Shown: positions 24,189-34,190 of the stretch, in pieces
Layout: each line of letters starts with the position of its first letter
Position numbering within the stretch: the stretch's first letter is position 1
Origin: Marinifilum sp. D714
Lineage (GTDB): Bacteria; Bacteroidota; Bacteroidia; Bacteroidales; Marinifilaceae
Assembly (NCBI RefSeq): GCF_030851345.1
Contig: NZ_JALPNU010000001.1
Span: 248,001 to 312,000, forward strand
DNA length: 64,000 bases
Reading direction: 5' to 3'
The notes under the pieces: generated by a model
The model's input: the letters and a program-made list of their open reading frames with translations, nothing else
What the model was told of the DNA's origin: nothing
Database searches by the model: none
Made by a program: the position numbers and the translations under genes

Positions 24189-26549
24189 ATGCTTTGGCAC
24201 AATATAAAATTATCCTTTAGAGGCTTGTTGAATGAAAAATTAAATTCAACAATTAACATTGTCGGTTTAGCAATAGGCATGGCAGCTGTACTATTAATTT
24301 CTATCTACGTTCAGCACGAATTAAGCTATGATAAACACAATGAGAAACATGATAGAATATTCAGAATATTAACCAAAGTTATACAAGAAGAAAAGGAAGA
24401 AATTCTACCAAATTGCCTTCGCTTAACAGAAGATAATTTTGCCCGACATATTCCAGAAATTGCGGAAGTCACTGAGATTTATAATTTGAATTATCTAAAT
24501 CTTAAAATAGCTAATAAAAAATTTAGAGGGATTCAAGCCTTGTATGTTGACACTAATTTTCACAAAGTTTTTACTTTAGAAAAGCTTTCTTCCGCTAATC
24601 CAAATAAGCTATTTTCGACTCCAAACAGTGCAGTAATAAATAGGAGTACTGCAAAAAAATTATTCAATACAACTGATGCTGTTGGTAAAGAGTTTGAGAG
24701 TATGGGAAAAACATTTACCATTTCTTCTGTAGTAGAAGACATTCCTCTTACTTCTCATTACGATTTTGACGTACTTATTCCATTTACAGCTTCAGAGTAT
24801 ATGGATAACATGAAATCCCTGGAATATTTATGTTATACTTTATTAAAAACAGAAACAAACACACAAAAGGCACTTGATAAAATCAATCGATTATATAACA
24901 AAAAATTAAATGATCGATTTGGAGCTTACAATCTTAAGGTAGAATCGCTTACTCAAAAACTAACTGATATCCATCTAAAATCAAATTATGAAACGCACCT
25001 AAAACCACAAGGTAAAATCAATTCTATTTACATTCAAATTATCCTTGCAGCATTAATCTTGGTAATTGCAATTATCAACTTCATTAATATTCTTGTTGTT
25101 CAATATGATAGCAAACTAAGTGAAATCGGCTTACAAAAAGCCATTGGTGCAACGCGCTTTGGTGTGATAAAAAGAATTCTTGTTTTAACTCTTATAATGG
25201 TACTTTTTGCCATTTTACTTGGAATTATTATTTCAGAAATCCTATTGCCCTTCTTTTCAGATTTAATGAACAGAAACTTGAGTATTGACTATTTTGGTAA
25301 TCCAATCCTATACTTGGGAATACCACTACTTGCCATATTAGTAGGAATACTTTCAGGTTTGTACCCTTCTTTTATTATCAGTAAATATTCACCTGCGAGC
25401 ATTATCAAAGGAAATACCAAGTCAAATCATAAAACTAACAAGTTATCACAAGCATTGGTAGTATTTCAATTTACCATATCTATGGTACTAATTGCATCCG
25501 TTATTATAGTTCAAATGCAAATCAAATTCATGAAAGAGAGCGATTTAGGATTTGAACCTGATAAAGTAATTGCCATTAACAATCTGAGTGGAAAACAGGC
25601 CAAATCATACGAGTCAATTAAACAAGAGCTTCTAAACAATCCGAATATCGCAGATGTTAGTGCAAGTTCGCATTTACCTGGAGGTGGCTGTAGCGGACAG
25701 GGTTTAAAAATGGCTAATACCAGCGACGAAGCAACCAAGTTGATAAATGAATATCGTGTTGCTCCTGGCTATTTTGAACTTTTAGGTATACAATTTATTG
25801 CAGGAAGTGCTTTTGATGATTTTAGTAAAGCTGATGAAAAAAGCATAATTCTAAACGAAAAAGCTTTAGAACTATTAAATATTAAAGATGCAGTTGGTAA
25901 AGATGTTATTTTTCATGATACCATATATTCCATTAAAGGAGTCGTTAAAGATTTCCATTATGCTTCCATGTCAGAAGAAATACAACCATTAATGTTCAGT
26001 TATTCCAAAAGAGTTGACAACATCCTGATTAAAGCAAAACATCATCAATATTCAAGTGTGTTAGATGATATAAAAAGGACCATTACTCAATTTGATGAAG
26101 GAAGAGCCATAAACTATGAGTTGATCGATGATATTTGTCGCAACCGCTATCAAAAGGAAGAACAGGAAGAATCCTTAGCCATTTCCTCTTCAATTTTGTC
26201 AATTCTTCTTGCTCTACTTGGATTGTATGCATTAACCTTATTCATAATTCAACGAAGAACTAAAGAAATTGGAATTCGAAAAGTAGCAGGAGCAAGTATC
26301 CAACAAATCATTCGTTTGCTATTTTCAACTTATGCCAAATGGTTATTGATTGCCTTTGTTATCTCAATTCCTCCTGTATGGTTTATCATGCATGTTTGGC
26401 TCGAAAATTTTGCCTATAAAGTTCAAATAGGAGTACTTCCATTTCTTGTTTCCGGAATTATTACTACTCTGTTTGCACTACTAACAGTTTCAGTTCAAAG
26501 CTGGAAAGCAGCCAATCAAAATCCTGTTGAATCATTACGCTACGAATAG
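24189..26549 (+). CDS. FtsX-type ABC permease 1 (MacB-like, eight TM)
   Basis: A 786-residue permease. N-terminal cytosolic helix MLWHNIKLSFRGLLNEKLNSTIN, TM1 near 22-45, a MacB-type periplasmic domain, then an FtsX triple-helix domain with LQKAIGATRFGVIKRIL. The layout repeats in the second half (second periplasmic part with KDFHYASMSEEIQP and second FtsX domain with EIGIRKVAGASIQQIIRLL). It ends NPVESLRYE, the usual tail of this Bacteroidota family. A gap of 32 bases separates it from the ATPase gene. Each polypeptide holds two permease halves; paralogue of the next gene. Confidence 0.92.
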   Translation: MLWHNIKLSFRGLLNEKLNSTINIVGLAIGMAAVLLISIYVQHELSYDKHNEKHDRIFRILTKVIQEEKEEILPNCLRLTEDNFARHIPEIAEVTEIYNLNYLNLKIANKKFRGIQALYVDTNFHKVFTLEKLSSANPNKLFSTPNSAVINRSTAKKLFNTTDAVGKEFESMGKTFTISSVVEDIPLTSHYDFDVLIPFTASEYMDNMKSLEYLCYTLLKTETNTQKALDKINRLYNKKLNDRFGAYNLKVESLTQKLTDIHLKSNYETHLKPQGKINSIYIQIILAALILVIAIINFINILVVQYDSKLSEIGLQKAIGATRFGVIKRILVLTLIMVLFAILLGIIISEILLPFFSDLMNRNLSIDYFGNPILYLGIPLLAILVGILSGLYPSFIISKYSPASIIKGNTKSNHKTNKLSQALVVFQFTISMVLIASVIIVQMQIKFMKESDLGFEPDKVIAINNLSGKQAKSYESIKQELLNNPNIADVSASSHLPGGGCSGQGLKMANTSDEATKLINEYRVAPGYFELLGIQFIAGSAFDDFSKADEKSIILNEKALELLNIKDAVGKDVIFHDTIYSIKGVVKDFHYASMSEEIQPLMFSYSKRVDNILIKAKHHQYSSVLDDIKRTITQFDEGRAINYELIDDICRNRYQKEEQEESLAISSSILSILLALLGLYALTLFIIQRRTKEIGIRKVAGASIQQIIRLLFSTYAKWLLIAFVISIPPVWFIMHVWLENFAYKVQIGVLPFLVSGIITTLFALLTVSVQSWKAANQNPVESLRYE

Positions 26550-26600
26550 GGTAATAATGTACAAAATCAAACTAAATACTAACCATCAACAACTATAAAG

Positions 26601-29012
26601 ATGATCTGGAATAACCTTAAAATTGCCTTTAGAAACCTCTGGAGAAATAAAATATACTCCTTTATAAATTTATTTGGACTGGCCATTGGTTTAGCTGGTT
26701 GCATTGTGCTATCATTATATGTTATAGACGAATACAGTTACGACAAGCACAACAAAAATCACAGTCGAATTTACAGGATGAACACCTCAATTAAAATGAA
26801 CGAATTCGAGTTGACTCATCCAACTTCGTCACCTGTTTTGGCTGCAACCTTAATTGAGGATTTTCCGGAAGTAATTGATGCCTGCAGAATTGTTGATCTC
26901 ATTGAACCAACTGTAATTAAATCGGAAGAGAAAGGTTTTACAGAGAAGAATTTTTATTGGACCGATCCTTCTATCATCAAAATTTTTGACCTTCAAATCC
27001 TGAAAGGAAATGGAGAACAAACACTTGTAAATCCTTATCAGGTAATCATTTCTGAAAAGACCGCGTTAAAATATTTTGGAACAATTGATGTAATTGGCAA
27101 ACAGGTTAAAATGGAAGATTTCGGTAAAGATCAGGCTTACACAATATCGGCTGTAGCAAAAGATTTGCCTTACAATTCACACTTTCATTTCCATTTTTTA
27201 ACCTCTTTCAAAACCAGTTTTAAAAATGAAGTAACCAGTCATTATAACGATGGAGCCTACACCTATGTTCTTTTAGATAAAAAGGCAAACGGAGACGCTT
27301 TTATGAAAAAAGTACCGGGCTTGGTAAAAAAATATATTGAACCGGAATTGAAGAGTATCAGAAACATGAGTCTAAAAGAGTTGGAATCCAATGGCGATTA
27401 TTACCGAATGTTTGCCATGCCTTTAGCTGATATCCACCTACACTCCACTTCGATATATGAGTTGGAAAAGAATGGAGATATCAACAATGTGTACATATTC
27501 CTGTTCAGTTCAATTCTGATATTACTGATTGCCTGTATCAATTTCACCAACCTGAGCACGGCAAAATCAGTACAAAGAGCAAAGGAAATTGGCGTTCGAA
27601 AAAGTTTAGGATCAAGCAGAAAAAGATTGATCATGCAATTCTTGTCCGAATCGATACTTTTAAGCTTTGTAGCATTACTGGTTGCACTTTTACTGGTGGA
27701 ACTAATGATTCCGGTGATAAACTCCCTACTTGACAAACAATTGGGCAAACTCTATTACTCAACTCCTGTACTGATTCTACTTTTCCTTGGAATTGCATTG
27801 TTTACAGGATTATTTGCAGGTAGTTATTCTGCTTTCTACCTATCAAAATTCGATCCTGCCAAAGTATTAAAAGGGGAATTGAAATCGGGTAAAGGCAAAT
27901 CACCTCTTCGTCAAACTCTGGTAAGCTTCCAGTTCTGCATTACCATATTTCTATTTGTTAGTACCTTAATTGCCTATCAACAAATGGATTTTATCAAACA
28001 AAAGGATTTGGGATTCGATAAAGAAGATCTTTTAATCGTTAGAAATGTACAAAGCCTTAGTTCAAAGGAAGCCTTCAAAGAAGAATTCCTTAAAAACAGC
28101 AATGTGATTGATGCCTCTTTAACCAACAATATTCCAGGAGGTTTTTACGATGGTTTCTCCATGTGGAAAACCACTGGTGATGATCAAAATCCATATTCAA
28201 CCAGATATACGACAGCAGATTTTGATTTTGCAAAAACAATGGGCATGAAGATGACAGTTGGGAGATATTTCTCTAAAGATCGACCTTCTGACAAAGATGG
28301 TTTGGTGGTAAATGAAGCATTGGTGAAAGATATGAACTTAAGCAATCCTATTGGAACAGTTGTTAAAACACATATGGGAAAAAAAACCATTATTGGTGTG
28401 GTAAAAGATTTCCATTATGTATCTCTGCACATGAAAATAGGTCCCCTGGTATTTTTACATCCTGAAGGATTACCGCAATCATATCTTGCAATTAAATACC
28501 GAAAAGGACAGAAGAAAGAGGTGCTTGACCTGTTAAAATACAACTGGAGCAAACAAGCAGCAGAATCTCCTTTGGATTACTTTTTTATGGATGACCAATT
28601 TGCCAGTCTCCATAAAAACGAGAACAATACCATGCAGCTTTTCTCCATATTTTCCATTCTATCCATTCTGATTACATGTTTGGGCTTATTGGGATTGAGC
28701 TCATTTACAACCGAGCAGAGAACCAAAGAGATTGGTGTAAGAAAAGTTTTAGGCGCAAGCGATTTTAGCATTCTGCACATGCTAAACAAGGACATTTTAA
28801 AATGGATGTTGTTTGCCATTGTTATAGCCAGTCCAATTGCATGGTATATCATGAACAACTGGCTGGAAGCCTTTGCATATCGTACGACAATTGAATGGTA
28901 TATCTTTATTATTTCCGGTGCAGCTGCCATGATACTGGCAATGGCAACCATCAGTTGGCAAGCATGGTTGGCTACTAGAAAAGATCCTGTAGAGGCATTG
29001 CGATATGAATAG
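26601..29012 (+). CDS. FtsX-type ABC permease 2 (MacB-like, eight TM)
   Basis: An 803-residue paralogue of the preceding permease, same domain order: LKIAFRNLWRNKIYSFINLFGLAIG at the N-terminus (longer in sequence than quoted motifs), coupling pattern AKEIGVRKSLGSSRKRLIMQFLSES in the first FtsX domain and TKEIGVRKVLGASDFSILHML in the second, and the tail DPVEALRYE. The pair may form a heteromeric transporter with the single ATPase, or two alternative homomers. A bidirectional-type terminator follows the stop. Confidence 0.92.
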   Translation: MIWNNLKIAFRNLWRNKIYSFINLFGLAIGLAGCIVLSLYVIDEYSYDKHNKNHSRIYRMNTSIKMNEFELTHPTSSPVLAATLIEDFPEVIDACRIVDLIEPTVIKSEEKGFTEKNFYWTDPSIIKIFDLQILKGNGEQTLVNPYQVIISEKTALKYFGTIDVIGKQVKMEDFGKDQAYTISAVAKDLPYNSHFHFHFLTSFKTSFKNEVTSHYNDGAYTYVLLDKKANGDAFMKKVPGLVKKYIEPELKSIRNMSLKELESNGDYYRMFAMPLADIHLHSTSIYELEKNGDINNVYIFLFSSILILLIACINFTNLSTAKSVQRAKEIGVRKSLGSSRKRLIMQFLSESILLSFVALLVALLLVELMIPVINSLLDKQLGKLYYSTPVLILLFLGIALFTGLFAGSYSAFYLSKFDPAKVLKGELKSGKGKSPLRQTLVSFQFCITIFLFVSTLIAYQQMDFIKQKDLGFDKEDLLIVRNVQSLSSKEAFKEEFLKNSNVIDASLTNNIPGGFYDGFSMWKTTGDDQNPYSTRYTTADFDFAKTMGMKMTVGRYFSKDRPSDKDGLVVNEALVKDMNLSNPIGTVVKTHMGKKTIIGVVKDFHYVSLHMKIGPLVFLHPEGLPQSYLAIKYRKGQKKEVLDLLKYNWSKQAAESPLDYFFMDDQFASLHKNENNTMQLFSIFSILSILITCLGLLGLSSFTTEQRTKEIGVRKVLGASDFSILHMLNKDILKWMLFAIVIASPIAWYIMNNWLEAFAYRTTIEWYIFIISGAAAMILAMATISWQAWLATRKDPVEALRYE

Positions 29013-29025
29013 TTAAATCCAAATA

Positions 29026-29064
29026 AAAACTCCCAAGAATCATATTTCTTCGGGAGTTTTTATC
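29026..29064. terminator. Terminator between convergent genes
   Basis: AAAACTCCCAAGAA and TTCTTCGGGAGTTTT form a long stem with one mismatch around a short AT loop; runs of T on the plus side and of A on the other make it usable in both directions. Confidence 0.85.
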
Positions 29065-29067
29065 CTA

Positions 29068-29436
29068 CTACAAATCAGCGGCAACTTTATAAATGGCATT
29101 AATTCGGTGTTCTTCGGTGGGTGAACTTCCTTTCACATAACCTAAATCACTCAAACGCAAATGGGTAAAGTTTAGCAGACCATTGCGCTCCATTGTTAGT
29201 TTCCCACAATCTAAATTACAACCATCAATTACCAAACAGTCCGAATTCTTCACCGAATCAATCATTTTAGGGATTCCTGCACCAACAAAAGCCAAACATT
29301 TCATTTGTGCAAGTTTGTTCTTGTTCATTTTTCTAGCAACCAAATCGGTTAATTCGCCAACGTCTGCAGCTCCAGAACAGGCAAATACAACTTTTGGACT
29401 CTTTTTTTCGCAATCGCATTTTTTATCACTCATCAT
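29068..29436 (-). CDS. Putative zinc-binding DGC-domain protein
   Basis: A 122-residue protein of the DGC family, named for the conserved Asp-Gly-Cys seen here in CLVIDGCNLDCGK (about 87-99). Further cysteines lie in the N-terminal CDCEKK and FACSGAADVGELTD. The four cysteines plausibly bind zinc; no activity is known. The stop of the double adenylate kinase gene upstream is 15 bases away, so the two may be co-transcribed. Confidence 0.85.
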   Translation of the reverse strand: MMSDKKCDCEKKSPKVVFACSGAADVGELTDLVARKMNKNKLAQMKCLAFVGAGIPKMIDSVKNSDCLVIDGCNLDCGKLTMERNGLLNFTHLRLSDLGYVKGSSPTEEHRINAIYKVAADL

Positions 29437-29451
29437 TCAGGATTATTAGAG

Positions 29452-30624
29452 TTATTGAATATCATCCTTAATTTCATTTGCAATCCGATCAAAAACCTCA
29501 TCAAACTCTCCCACTCCATTAACCTTCATCACTCCATGAAGTTGATTGTATTTCTCAATCACGGGAACCGTTTTGTGCTCATGTTCTTGTAATCGCTTCA
29601 CAATTTTTGAGGTTTCGGTATCGTAAGGCATGCATCTATCCGTTTTGCTTCTGGCATCTAACCTGTTAATTAATTCAAGTGTTGGTACCTCAATTTCTAT
29701 AATTTTACTAATCGACGAATTGTGTTTTTTTAACAAGCCATCCAAAATATAGGATTGCACCAGGGTTCTTGGAAAGCCTTTAAAAATAAATCCTTTCACC
29801 CCGTTAGAGCTTTCTATTTTCTTTTCAATCAATTGAACAACAATTTCATCTGGCACCAACTCTCCATTCTCATACAGTTGAATAATGTGCTTGCCAATTT
29901 CAGAACCACTTTTAATTTCATAATCCAACATTTGTCCGGTAGCAACATATTCCAAACCAAACTCTTTGGCCAAGGCTATCCCCTGTGATCCTCTTCCTGA
30001 TCCCGGATATCCAAACAACACAACATTGTACAAACTCTTGGCTAGTTCTTCATTAATTACTTTCTGTATTTCCAGATTTACTTTATCAATGGATTGGTTT
30101 CCATTAATTCCATGATAGATCCCTTTGTCTTTATAAAACTGAAGAATTGGTAAAGTTTTATCCCTATACTCTCTTAACCGGTTTCTGATCACAGCTTCAT
30201 TATCGTCTGATCGTCCTGAAGTTTTACCTCTATTTAATAATCTTGAAACCGATATTTCTTCTTCCACTTCCAAACTTATCAAGCAATTTAAAGAGGTGTT
30301 TAATTTTATCATCAAACCTTCCAAAATATAGGTCTGAATGTAAGTTCTGGGAAATCCATCGAACAAGAATCCATTTGCATCCGGATTCTCGGTAATGGTT
30401 TTTTCAATAATCTGTACAATAATTTCATCGGAAACCAAGCCTCCAGAAGCGATTATACTTTGGGCTTCCAAGCCTAATTTACTCCTTTCCTTAATTTCTT
30501 TTCTCAAAAGATCTCCCGTTGAAATATAGAACAGGTTGTATTTTTTAATCAAGAATTCGGATTGTGTCCCTTTTCCTGCGCCAGGAGGACCGAATAAAGC
30601 AATGTTTAGCATATTGGTAAGCAT
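29452..30624 (-). CDS. Tandem two-domain adenylate kinase-like protein
   Basis: A 390-residue protein made of two short-type adenylate kinase domains. Domain 1 (about 6-192) has an intact P-loop GPPGAGKGT (12-20), AMP-site motif DGFPRT (89-94) and a short LID with RGKTSGRSDD. Domain 2 (about 199-390) has a weakened P-loop GYPGSGRGS (205-213, Lys to Arg) and KGFPRT (282-287, Asp to Lys). Domain 1 should be active; domain 2 looks catalytically impaired and may bind nucleotide or partners. Normal bacterial Adk is a single domain of 190-215 residues. An ATG four codons in (30612) may be the real start. Confidence 0.88.
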   Translation of the reverse strand: MLTNMLNIALFGPPGAGKGTQSEFLIKKYNLFYISTGDLLRKEIKERSKLGLEAQSIIASGGLVSDEIIVQIIEKTITENPDANGFLFDGFPRTYIQTYILEGLMIKLNTSLNCLISLEVEEEISVSRLLNRGKTSGRSDDNEAVIRNRLREYRDKTLPILQFYKDKGIYHGINGNQSIDKVNLEIQKVINEELAKSLYNVVLFGYPGSGRGSQGIALAKEFGLEYVATGQMLDYEIKSGSEIGKHIIQLYENGELVPDEIVVQLIEKKIESSNGVKGFIFKGFPRTLVQSYILDGLLKKHNSSISKIIEIEVPTLELINRLDARSKTDRCMPYDTETSKIVKRLQEHEHKTVPVIEKYNQLHGVMKVNGVGEFDEVFDRIANEIKDDIQ

Positions 30625-30854
30625 TTGATTTTATGAACTTTCCTAAAAACAACTATTAATTTAGCATTTCCACACCTAAAATTCAAGAAACCAATATTTT
30701 TTAACAAAATTCAAAGTCACCATAAATCACAACCTTCTTTTTCTCATTTAATCATAGTGTTAAAAAAAATTTTTCCTCACAGACTAATTTCCTTATATTA
30801 AAGATATCCAACCGAATACAATCTTTTTTTTCCTAAACTTTGAATCATTTACAT

Positions 30855-31754
30855 ATGAAAATGCAAAATAAAAGGAACAAAAGCCGTCGAAAATTCTTAC
30901 AATCAAGTGGAATAATTGGAGTAAGTACACTTCTTGGAGTACAAGCATTCCCTCTTTCCTCTTGCTCAAAAAAAACGGAATCATCTCAAACCATTAAAGT
31001 ACTCACACCTGAAGGAAAACTTATGGAAGTGGAAGCCGATCAACTGCAAGAGATTCACCACCATCAACCTGTTTCAAGCAAAGAATCGCGTAAGGGAATT
31101 CCTGGAAAAAAATTTGTTATGGTAGTTGATCTGGCAAAATGTAAAAATGCAAGAGAATGCATCAAAGCCTGTGAAGCACATCACAATCTGCCACCAGATC
31201 GCCCATTTATCAAGGTACTCAAGATTCAGGATAATCCACAGTCATCCCCATACTGGATGCCAAAAAAATGTTTTCAATGTGATAATCCACCTTGTGTTAA
31301 AGTTTGTCCGGTTGGTGCTACATTCAAACGGTCTGATGGTATTGTTCTAATCGATAATCAGCTGTGTATTGGTTGCCGATTCTGCATGGCTGCCTGTCCC
31401 TACTCTGCCAGGGTTTTTAACTGGGGAAAACCAAAGCCTATTGGCAATAGTAAGCACGCTCATTATTCTCCTGAAACAAGCACACCAAGCCAGGTTGGGA
31501 CAGTTGAAAAATGTGACTTCTGTCCGGATCTTTTACGTGAGGGAAAGCTGCCGCCATGTATTACAGCATGTCCAAACGGGGTTTTATATTTTGGAGATGC
31601 CAATGAAGATGCTGTTACCAATGGTGTTGATACCGTTCGTTTGAGTAAACTCTTAAAAGACAAGGCAGGTTACCGATATCTGGAAGAACTCGGTACTGAG
31701 CCAAATGTTTACTATCTCCCTCCAGTTGATCGACTTTTCCCATTTAAAGAATAA
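30855..31754 (+). CDS. Tat-exported 4Fe-4S electron-transfer lipoprotein (NrfC/PsrB-like)
   Basis: ATG at 30855 (an upstream TTG at 30840 is possible) gives 299 residues. The N-terminus holds SRRKFLQSSG, a Tat signal, ending in a lipobox-like LSSC, so the protein is likely a Tat lipoprotein in the periplasm. Ferredoxin-type motifs: CKNARECIKACE (second Cys of the usual four replaced by Ala), CFQCDNPPCVKVCP, CIGCRFCMAACPY and CDFC...CITACP. Three full four-Cys motifs plus one incomplete. It should pass electrons between the NrfD quinol subunit next to it and a periplasmic partner. First gene of a six-gene run. Confidence 0.92.
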   Translation: MKMQNKRNKSRRKFLQSSGIIGVSTLLGVQAFPLSSCSKKTESSQTIKVLTPEGKLMEVEADQLQEIHHHQPVSSKESRKGIPGKKFVMVVDLAKCKNARECIKACEAHHNLPPDRPFIKVLKIQDNPQSSPYWMPKKCFQCDNPPCVKVCPVGATFKRSDGIVLIDNQLCIGCRFCMAACPYSARVFNWGKPKPIGNSKHAHYSPETSTPSQVGTVEKCDFCPDLLREGKLPPCITACPNGVLYFGDANEDAVTNGVDTVRLSKLLKDKAGYRYLEELGTEPNVYYLPPVDRLFPFKE

Positions 31755-31776
31755 ATACAAAATCCTCCCAAACTCT

Positions 31777-33120
31777 ATGGAATCAATTCATAAAACCAAA
31801 GAAAACCAACAAATTTTGAATGATTTGACAACTCCTATTCTCAAGTCAGGACGAAATTTCAAACTTCTTATGCTGGTATTATCGATAGTCATTGCTTTCG
31901 GAATTTTCGCATACTACAGACAGCTTAAACATGGTTTAATTGTTACAGCAATGCGAGATTATACTTCGTGGGGAATTTACATATCCAACTTCGTATTTTT
32001 TGTAGCAGTAAGTTTGGTTGGCTCTTTAATCAGTTCCATTCTTAAGCTTGCCAATGCAAAATGGTCGTATCCTTTAACACGGATTGCTGAAATGGTAGCA
32101 GTAGCCTCTATCATTTGTGCAAGTATTATTATTATTGTGGACATGGGGCGCCCCGACCGTTTTTTCTATGTTATTACGCATGCTCGCATCCAATCCCCAA
32201 TCATCTGGGATGTTATTGTTATCATTACCTATCTGGTAATCAGTATTCTTTTATTATTACTACCTCTTCTTCCCGATTTAGCCATTTGCAGGGATCAGCT
32301 AAATGGTATCCCTTCCTGGAAAAAAAGACTTTATAAAGCTATTTCATTGAATTGGAAAGGCAGTCCTAGGCAACAAAAAAGGCTAAAAAAGGCCTCCTCC
32401 ATTTTGGAAATAATGGTCATTCCAGTAGCTTTTGCCATCCACACCATAACATCCTGGCTATTTGCCACTACATGGCGTCCGGGTTGGGACAGCACCAACC
32501 TGGGGCCCTATTTTGTTTCCGGGGCTTTTATGCTTGGAGCGGCGGTCATTGTAATTGCCATGTACTTTGTCCGAAGGAATTTCCACCTTCAGACCTATCT
32601 AACACAAGAACATTTCGACAAAATGGGAAAAATCCTGGTAATGTTATCTCTTGTCTATTTGTACTTCAATATTAATGAATACCTGGGGCCCGCCTTTAAA
32701 ATGGTAGGGGTGGAAGGAGAGCACGTTACAGAACTTTTCTCAGGGAAATATGCTGCCCTTTACTGGTTTGTTCAGATTATAGGTCTGATTCTTCCTATCA
32801 TCATCTTACTTTTCCGACGAGGAAGAAGGCCACTTATCATGCTACTGGTTTCTTTCATGGTGCTTTTGGGTGCATGGCTGAAGAGGTTTTTAATTGTAAT
32901 TCCATCTTTACAACACCCTTACTTACCAATTCAGGATGTGGACGAATCCTACCACCATTATTATCCCACCTGGGAAGAGTGGGCGATCACATTTGCCACC
33001 TTCGCCGGCGTAATACTTATGGTAGGTTTAATGATGAAAATTTTTCCTGTTATACCAATCACAGAATCCATAAACAATCGATCATCCAAAATTGCAGACA
33101 ATGAGACATCAAACAAATAA
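31777..33120 (+). CDS. NrfD/polysulfide reductase-type membrane subunit
   Basis: From ATG 31777, 447 residues with nine or ten membrane helices. The frame is open further upstream but overlaps the previous gene. Family landmarks include MRDYTSWGIYISNF, DMGRPDRFFYV, IHTITSWLFATTWRPGWDS, NEYLGPAFK and the C-terminal PTWEEWAITFATFAG. NrfD proteins oxidise or reduce menaquinone and exchange electrons with an FeS partner, here the preceding Tat lipoprotein. The conserved Asp/His residues in helices 3-5 may serve the quinone site. Followed by an overlapping gene. Confidence 0.93.
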   Translation: MESIHKTKENQQILNDLTTPILKSGRNFKLLMLVLSIVIAFGIFAYYRQLKHGLIVTAMRDYTSWGIYISNFVFFVAVSLVGSLISSILKLANAKWSYPLTRIAEMVAVASIICASIIIIVDMGRPDRFFYVITHARIQSPIIWDVIVIITYLVISILLLLLPLLPDLAICRDQLNGIPSWKKRLYKAISLNWKGSPRQQKRLKKASSILEIMVIPVAFAIHTITSWLFATTWRPGWDSTNLGPYFVSGAFMLGAAVIVIAMYFVRRNFHLQTYLTQEHFDKMGKILVMLSLVYLYFNINEYLGPAFKMVGVEGEHVTELFSGKYAALYWFVQIIGLILPIIILLFRRGRRPLIMLLVSFMVLLGAWLKRFLIVIPSLQHPYLPIQDVDESYHHYYPTWEEWAITFATFAGVILMVGLMMKIFPVIPITESINNRSSKIADNETSNK

Positions 33121-33745
33121 ACTCCACCCCATTATAGGTGCACTGTATCAAGTCATAAAAAGGCTTGCTATTGTAATTTTCATTTTGGGTTTCATTACGG
33201 AAGTGATCGCACAGGACAGGGGAACTAAAATTGAGCTTTTCTTTTCCGATACGGATTCCGTGAAACTAATTACTGCAATTGTACAGGAACAGCATCCTCA
33301 GTATATGGGCGCTCCTGTATCAGGAATCGATCTATATTTTTACGTACAAAGAAGCTTTAGCCTTCTACCCATTGGCAGTGTTTTTAATACAACCGATGAG
33401 TTGGGGAAAGTGGAAGTCGAATTCCCATCAGATCTTCCTGGAGACACTGATGGAAATGTCATCCTATTGGTTAAAATTGAAGATACTCCACCCTATCGGG
33501 ATACTACCATACAAAAAACCCTCTCTTGGGGAATACCACTGGTAATTGATGAGCAGCAAAATAAAAGAAGTTTGTGGGCCGCCAGGGCAAATGCCCCAAT
33601 GAGTCTCATCCTGCTTGTAAACTCTATTCTATTGGTTGTATGGGGAATAATTGGTTACATTCTCTTCCAACTATATATGATCTACAAAGAGGAATCTGCC
33701 TCAGTTAAAAAAACCGGACGTGATAAAAGTTCCGACAATAAATGA
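33101..33745 (+). CDS. Periplasmic domain protein with C-terminal membrane helix, unknown
   Basis: ATG 33101 overlaps the NrfD gene end by 20 bases; 214 residues. N-terminal hydrophobic segment (IVIFILGFITEVIAQ, signal with AQ cleavage), then a beta-rich domain (about 40-165) with GIDLYFYVQRSF, GKVEVEFPSDLPGDTDGNV and LSWGIPLVID, then a membrane helix near 175-197 and a basic tail. The fold looks Ig-like or similar to a redox-partner scaffold; I recognise no family. Position between NrfD and the cytochrome suggests a structural subunit of the same complex. Confidence 0.75.
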   Translation: MRHQTNKLHPIIGALYQVIKRLAIVIFILGFITEVIAQDRGTKIELFFSDTDSVKLITAIVQEQHPQYMGAPVSGIDLYFYVQRSFSLLPIGSVFNTTDELGKVEVEFPSDLPGDTDGNVILLVKIEDTPPYRDTTIQKTLSWGIPLVIDEQQNKRSLWAARANAPMSLILLVNSILLVVWGIIGYILFQLYMIYKEESASVKKTGRDKSSDNK

Positions 33746-33785
33746 ATTCGAAACAAAAATCTACACAACTTTTAAAAACAATACT

Positions 33786-34190
33786 ATGAAAAATCAAATC
33801 AACGTATTATTAATTCTTCTGCTTTCAGCATTGTCTCTCGCTTGGATTGAATACCAAGCTAAAGAATGGAAGGTACCAGGTAAGTATATAAATCTCAAGA
33901 ATCCTTATGCCAACAAAGTAGACACGAAATTTGTAGGAAAAACCTTATACAAAATTCACTGCAGTTCCTGTCACGGCAAGCAGGGCCTTGGTGACGGAGT
34001 AAAAGCCAAACGACTTAAGTCTGCCGTACCTGATTTTTCTCTTCAGGATTTTCAGAAGCAAAAGGACGGGGAACTGTATTTTAAATCTTTTATTGGAAGA
34101 GATGAAATGCCGAATTTCGAGAAGAAAATCCATAAGGAAGAGGAGCGTTGGCTACTAATCAATTATATGCGAACTCTAAAAAAGGAATGA
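33786..34190 (+). CDS. Monohaem c-type cytochrome, membrane-anchored or secreted
   Basis: ATG 33786 gives 134 residues with an N-terminal signal or anchor (QINVLLILLLSALSLAW). Haem motif CSSCH at 59-63, followed by GKQGLGDGVKAKR and a likely distal Met in RDEMPNFEKK; C-terminal helix WLLINYMRTL is the class I cytochrome c end. It probably relays electrons from the FeS/NrfD pair. The ATG is 40 bases after the previous stop. Confidence 0.92.
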   Translation: MKNQINVLLILLLSALSLAWIEYQAKEWKVPGKYINLKNPYANKVDTKFVGKTLYKIHCSSCHGKQGLGDGVKAKRLKSAVPDFSLQDFQKQKDGELYFKSFIGRDEMPNFEKKIHKEEERWLLINYMRTLKKE

